From Candidatus Competibacteraceae bacterium (GTDB lineage: Bacteria > Pseudomonadota > Gammaproteobacteria > Competibacterales > Competibacteraceae): a DNA stretch of 48,436 nucleotides. This document shows, in pieces, positions 45,084 to 48,436 of the stretch (positions are counted from its first letter, which is position 1; each line of letters starts with the position of its first letter). The DNA lies in the NCBI GenBank assembly GCA_020444905.1, contig JAGRHQ010000003.1:1-48436 (forward strand), read 5' to 3'. A program made the translations under genes and the position numbers. The notes under the pieces are model-generated. The model was not told the origin of the DNA. It did no database searches and was given only the letters and a program-made list of their open reading frames with translations.

Positions 45084-46376
45084 ATGACAAAGACCGTGCC
45101 GAAAACCCTCTCCTGGCTGTTAGCCGGCGCGCTGACAGTGGGCGCTACGCTGGCGCATGCCGCCGACACCATCAAGGTCGGCGTTCTCCATTCGCTGTCC
45201 GGCACTATGGCCATCAGCGAAACGACGCTCAAAGACACCGTGTTAATGTTGATCGACGAGCAGAACAAGAAGGGCGGCCTGCTCGGCAAAAAGCTGGAAG
45301 CTGTGGTCGTTGACCCCGCCTCGAACTGGCCGTTGTTCGCCGAAAAAGCGCGCGAGTTGTTGCAAAAAGACAAGGTCGATGTGGTGTTCGGTTGCTGGAC
45401 TTCGGTCTCGCGCAAATCCGTGCTGCCGGTCTTTGAGGAGCTAAACGGTATTCTGTTCTATCCCGTGCAATACGAGGGCGAGGAATCCTCTCGCAACGTG
45501 TTCTACACCGGCGCCGCCCCGAACCAGCAGGCGATTCCGGCAGTGGATTATCTGATGAACGATCTCGGGATAGAGCGCTGGGTGCTGGCGGGCACGGATT
45601 ATGTCTATCCCCGCACCACCAACAAGATTCTGGAAGCCTATCTGAAAGCTAAAGGCGTCAAGGACGTGGACATTATGATTAACTACACGCCTTTCGGTCA
45701 TTCCGACTGGCAGTCCATCGTCGCCGATATCAAAAAATTCGGTTCAGCGGGCAAGAAGACCGCGGTGGTCTCCACCATCAACGGCGACGCTAACGTGCCA
45801 TTCTACAAGGAACTGGGCAACCAAGGCATCTCTGCAACCGACATTCCGGTCGTCGCTTTCTCGGTGGGCGAGGAAGAATTGTCCGGCATTGACACCAAAC
45901 CGCTGGTCGGTCACCTGGCCGCATGGAACTACTTCATGAGCGTCAAGGACAAGGCCAACGACGCCTTCATCAAGCAGTGGCACACCTTCATCAAGGACAA
46001 GAAGCGCGTGACTAACGATCCCATGGAAGCCCATTACATTGGCTTCAATATGTGGGTGAAAGCGGTGGAAAAGGCGAAATCCACTGATCCTGACAAGGTC
46101 ATCGATGCGATGGTGGGCATTGAGTACCCCAATCTGACCGGCGGCGTCGCCAAAATGTTGCCTAATCACCATCTGACCAAGCCGGTGCTGATCGGTGAAA
46201 TTCAAGCCGACGGGCAGTTTGATGTGGTATGGAAGACCAAGGGTCTGGTGCCGGGCGACGCCTGGTCCGATTACCTGCCGGGCAGCAAGGACATCATTGC
46301 TGATTGGGCCGATCCCAAAATTCATTGTGGCAACTACAACACCGTCACTAAGAAGTGCTCTGGTCAGAACTACTGA
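45084..46376 (+). CDS. urtA: Urea ABC transporter substrate-binding protein
   Basis: A 430-residue periplasmic binding protein of the UrtABCDE high-affinity urea transporter. A signal peptide (LSWLLAGALTVGATLAHA, cleaved before ADTIKVG) precedes a type I periplasmic-binding fold. UrtA-like sequence includes VGVLHSLSGTMAISETTLKD, VVFGCWTSVSRKSVLPVFEE, LFYPVQYEGEESSRN and NGDANVPFYKELGNQG. Length and motifs match UrtA instead of amino-acid LivJ-type relatives. AAGGG sits about 7 bases before the ATG. It is the first gene of the operon; urtB and urtC follow on the same strand. Confidence 0.96.
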   Translation: MTKTVPKTLSWLLAGALTVGATLAHAADTIKVGVLHSLSGTMAISETTLKDTVLMLIDEQNKKGGLLGKKLEAVVVDPASNWPLFAEKARELLQKDKVDVVFGCWTSVSRKSVLPVFEELNGILFYPVQYEGEESSRNVFYTGAAPNQQAIPAVDYLMNDLGIERWVLAGTDYVYPRTTNKILEAYLKAKGVKDVDIMINYTPFGHSDWQSIVADIKKFGSAGKKTAVVSTINGDANVPFYKELGNQGISATDIPVVAFSVGEEELSGIDTKPLVGHLAAWNYFMSVKDKANDAFIKQWHTFIKDKKRVTNDPMEAHYIGFNMWVKAVEKAKSTDPDKVIDAMVGIEYPNLTGGVAKMLPNHHLTKPVLIGEIQADGQFDVVWKTKGLVPGDAWSDYLPGSKDIIADWADPKIHCGNYNTVTKKCSGQNY

Positions 46377-46386
46377 TCGATGCTGC

Positions 46387-46420
46387 GAAATCCCCCCTGC
46401 CCCCCTTTTTCAAAGGGGGG
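46387..46420 (-). repeat. CCCCCCTTTG-family palindromic repeat between urtA and urtB
   Basis: GAAATCCCCCCTGCCCCCC followed by TTTTTCAAAGGGGGG is the inverted orientation of the repeat at 430-465, and near-identical to copy 2 there. It begins 10 bases after the urtA stop and can form a strong hairpin, so it may reduce readthrough into urtB or protect the urtA message. It also creates a false N-terminal extension of urtB. Confidence 0.85.
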
Positions 46421-46475
46421 AACGAGGATCAGGGCGGATTTTCCCTCCACTTCCCTCCCAAGAGAGACATCCCGC

Positions 46476-48095
46476 ATGGTATCCCGCCCGTCATTTCGCG
46501 TTGGGTTGACCGGTCTTGCCTTGATGCTGTTGACTCTGTTCGCGCCACTGTCCGTCCAGGCCGCCGATGACGAAGCATTACGCGCTGTTCTTGCGCAACT
46601 GCGCGAAGCCAGTTTTTCGGAAAAAGCGACGCTAGTGGAAACGCTGGTGAACATGGATCATCCCCGGATCGCCGCGATTTTAAATGCCTTGGCGGCTGGG
46701 AACCTGTATTACCAGGAAAAGAGCAACCAGGCGGTCATCAGCCTGAGTGACGAGGCGGAGGAGGTGCCCATCGAAGCGGCGGTGACCGGCGAAGCTCTGG
46801 GAACTGTCACCAAGCGCGATTTGGAGCGCATTATCGCTAATAACCGATTGCGGGCGCTGATTGAAAATCAACTGGCCAGCCTGGGATTGTCCAGCGCTGA
46901 TCCCCAACAGCGTCGTGCGGCGGTCGAAGCCTTCCTGCGCAGTCCGAAACCCGAGGGTGTCTCTCGATTGAAGGCGCGGCTGGAAGTAGAACCGGACAAG
47001 AAAATTCAGGAATTATTGACAGCGGCGCTGGCGCTGGTTGATCTAGCCAGTCCCGATGCCGCCGTGCGTGCGCCCGCCGCCAAGGCGCTGGGCGGCTGGA
47101 CACAAGCGGAGATTCGCGGCCCGTTGCTGCGGGTGGCTGCCGAAGACAGCGACCTCACCGTGCGCGAGGCAGCCAAAGCTGCACTGGCCAAAACCGAATT
47201 TCGTCTGCAACTGTTGGGCTGGGCGGAAACCTTGTTCTTCGGTCTGTCACTGGGTTCGGTGCTGATTCTGGCGGCGATTGGCTTGGCCGTCACCTTCGGG
47301 GTCATGGGTGTGATTAATATGGCGCATGGCGAATTAATGATGATCGGCGCCTACACCACCTGGCTGACCCAGCAGTGGCTGCCGGTCAACTGGTCATTGC
47401 CAGTCGCCGTACCATTAGCGTTCCTGGTCGCCGCCCTGGTCGGCATCGCCATTGAACGCGGCGTGATTCGCTTTCTCTATGGTCGGCCCTTGGAAACTCT
47501 GCTGGCGACCTTTGGCATCAGCCTGATTCTGCAACAGGCGGTGCGCTCGATTTTCTCGCCGTTAAACCGTTCGGTAGCGACCCCGGACTGGATGAGCGGC
47601 ACGATTTTGCTCGGTCCACTGGAAGTCACCCTGAACCGGCTGGTGATCGTCGGCTTTTGCATCGCGGTATTCACCTTGCTCTGGCTGGCGCTGCAACGCA
47701 CCCGGCTGGGTCTGGAAGTCCGGGCGGTAGCGCAAAACCGGGCGATGGCGCGGGCCATGGGCGTCCGTTCGGCGCGGGTGGATGCGCTGACCTTCGGTCT
47801 GGGCAGCGGCATTGCCGGAGTCGCCGGGGTCGCCCTGTCGCAATTGACCAATGTCGGTCCTAATTTGGGGCAGAACTACATTGTGGATTCGTTTATGGTG
47901 GTGGTGTTCGGCGGAGTCGGTAATCTGTGGGGCACGATGGTGGCGGGACTGTCGCTGGGCGTCGCCAACAAACTGCTGGAACCCTGGTCTGGCGCAGTGT
48001 TGGCCAAGATTCTGGTGCTGATCTTCCTGATCCTGTTTATCCAGAAACGCCCGCGCGGACTGTTCCCGCAACGTGGCCGCGCGGCGGAGGTTTAA
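46476..48095 (+). CDS. urtB: Urea ABC transporter permease UrtB
   Basis: A 539-residue inner-membrane permease. ATG 46476 is chosen because a purine-rich GAGAGA lies 8 bases upstream and a signal peptide follows (LTGLALMLLTLFAPLSVQA, then ADDE); the longer frame from about 46380 only translates the palindromic repeat. Residues ~31-235 are a HEAT-like helical periplasmic region found in UrtB. The LivH-type permease domain follows, with about eight membrane segments and motifs GVMGVINMAHGELMMIGAY, RPLETLLATFGISLIL and VVVFGGVGNLWGTMVAGL. urtC starts 3 bases after the stop. Confidence 0.95.
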   Translation: MVSRPSFRVGLTGLALMLLTLFAPLSVQAADDEALRAVLAQLREASFSEKATLVETLVNMDHPRIAAILNALAAGNLYYQEKSNQAVISLSDEAEEVPIEAAVTGEALGTVTKRDLERIIANNRLRALIENQLASLGLSSADPQQRRAAVEAFLRSPKPEGVSRLKARLEVEPDKKIQELLTAALALVDLASPDAAVRAPAAKALGGWTQAEIRGPLLRVAAEDSDLTVREAAKAALAKTEFRLQLLGWAETLFFGLSLGSVLILAAIGLAVTFGVMGVINMAHGELMMIGAYTTWLTQQWLPVNWSLPVAVPLAFLVAALVGIAIERGVIRFLYGRPLETLLATFGISLILQQAVRSIFSPLNRSVATPDWMSGTILLGPLEVTLNRLVIVGFCIAVFTLLWLALQRTRLGLEVRAVAQNRAMARAMGVRSARVDALTFGLGSGIAGVAGVALSQLTNVGPNLGQNYIVDSFMVVVFGGVGNLWGTMVAGLSLGVANKLLEPWSGAVLAKILVLIFLILFIQKRPRGLFPQRGRAAEV

Positions 48096-48098
48096 GCC

Positions 48099-48436
48099 AT
48101 GCTCTTACCTCGTTGGCTGCTCTCCGACCGCGTTGGACTGGCGCTGCTCGCCGTACTGGCAATTATCGGTATCGGCGTGCCTATTCTGAATTTGCTGGTT
48201 CCGCCCGAGCATCCCCTGCATCTATCCGCCTACACTGTGACCTTGCTTGGCAAGTATCTCTGCTATGCTTTGCTGGCGGTGTCCATCGATCTGGTCTGGG
48301 GCTACATGGGCATTCTCACCTTGGGTCACGCGGCTTTTTTCGCCCTAGGCGGTTACTGCTTCGGCATGTATCTGATGCGCCAGATCGGGACGCGCGGGGT
48401 CTATGGCGATCCGGTGTTGCCGGACTTCATGGTGTT
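48099..48436 (+). CDS. urtC: Urea ABC transporter permease UrtC, N-terminal part
   Basis: The frame opens at ATG 48099, 3 bases after urtB, and runs past the window end without a stop. The visible ~112 residues give a LivM-type permease start: a membrane segment (ALLAVLAIIGIGVPILNLLV), LGKYLCYALLAVSIDLVWGY and GILTLGHAAFFALGGYCFGM, the last being the family hallmark. UrtC pairs with UrtB to form the channel; the ATPases UrtD and UrtE should follow beyond the window. Confidence 0.92.
   Translation, partial: MLLPRWLLSDRVGLALLAVLAIIGIGVPILNLLVPPEHPLHLSAYTVTLLGKYLCYALLAVSIDLVWGYMGILTLGHAAFFALGGYCFGMYLMRQIGTRGVYGDPVLPDFMV

Noticed and set aside
46380-46475. N-terminal extension of urtB beginning just after urtA
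   Set aside because: The extra residues are only the translation of the palindromic repeat (Pro/Gly-rich), whereas ATG 46476 has a purine-rich ribosome site and a proper signal peptide.

Overview
The window is 48.4 kb of a chromosome that looks gammaproteobacterial. The evidence is gene content and order: mnmA-hflD (HflD is largely confined to Gammaproteobacteria), nadK-recN, ftsY-rpoH, yhdP followed by a nitrilase-family amidase, rdgC, bipA, and Urt-type urea transport. Base composition is moderately GC-rich. A phasin points to polyhydroxyalkanoate storage. Arsenic detoxification, two chemoreceptors, a solitary ureG, corrin-ring enzymes and abundant GC-rich palindromic repeats would fit an environmental or activated-sludge lineage such as the Competibacter group. 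That last placement is inference and was not tested. No rRNA, tRNA, CRISPR array, transposase or prophage was recognised.

Layout. Positions 1-3.2 kb are a rearranged accessory patch: the 3' end of an M14-family deacylase gene, an inverted pair of palindromic repeats, a secreted beta-helix/DUF4214 protein on the minus strand, and a decayed second copy of the deacylase 3' region. Then come a NIT-type methyl-accepting chemotaxis protein (3.2-5.2 kb, minus), an AT-rich regulatory-looking gap, and an arsenic operon acr3-permease-thioredoxin-arsC (5.6-8.8 kb). Two poorly understood minus-strand genes (9.0-10.3 kb) precede ftsY and rpoH (10.6-12.7 kb). The rpoH promoter carries a near-perfect CIRCE element. 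At 12.9-14.4 kb a PP2C-like protein and ureG form a minus-strand pair. Next are a sirtuin, an alpha/beta hydrolase, a Lon-N-domain protein and three small membrane or envelope proteins (14.5-18.2 kb). A minus-strand block follows: a Cache-AlbA_2 membrane fusion, bipA/typA, an Ala-rich coiled-coil protein and rdgC (18.3-24.0 kb).

From 24.2 kb come phasin, mnmA, hflD, an Aer-like receptor (minus), nadK, recN, a Uma2-family nuclease-like gene, cytochrome b561, a CFA-synthase-like methyltransferase (minus), a small membrane protein, and a large yhdP with a palindromic repeat embedded in its reading frame (33.6-37.4 kb). These are followed by a nitrilase-family amidase, a DUF1015 protein, an EF-G paralogue, divergent cobB/cbiA and cbiD, and an unrecognised Cys-containing protein overlapping cbiD. 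The right end holds the start of the urea ABC transporter operon urtA-urtB-urtC, with a candidate sigma-54/NtrC-type control region. urtC runs off the window.

How it works together: nitrogen supply is served by urea import (Urt) plus UreG for nickel insertion into urease, whose other genes are outside the window. The ars operon reduces and exports arsenic. CobB/CbiA and CbiD belong to cobalamin ring synthesis. The most notable points are the CIRCE site over the rpoH promoter, the sensor-AlbA_2 fusion, the PP2C-ureG pairing and the repeat inserted in frame in yhdP. I found no clearly new multi-gene defence-type system.
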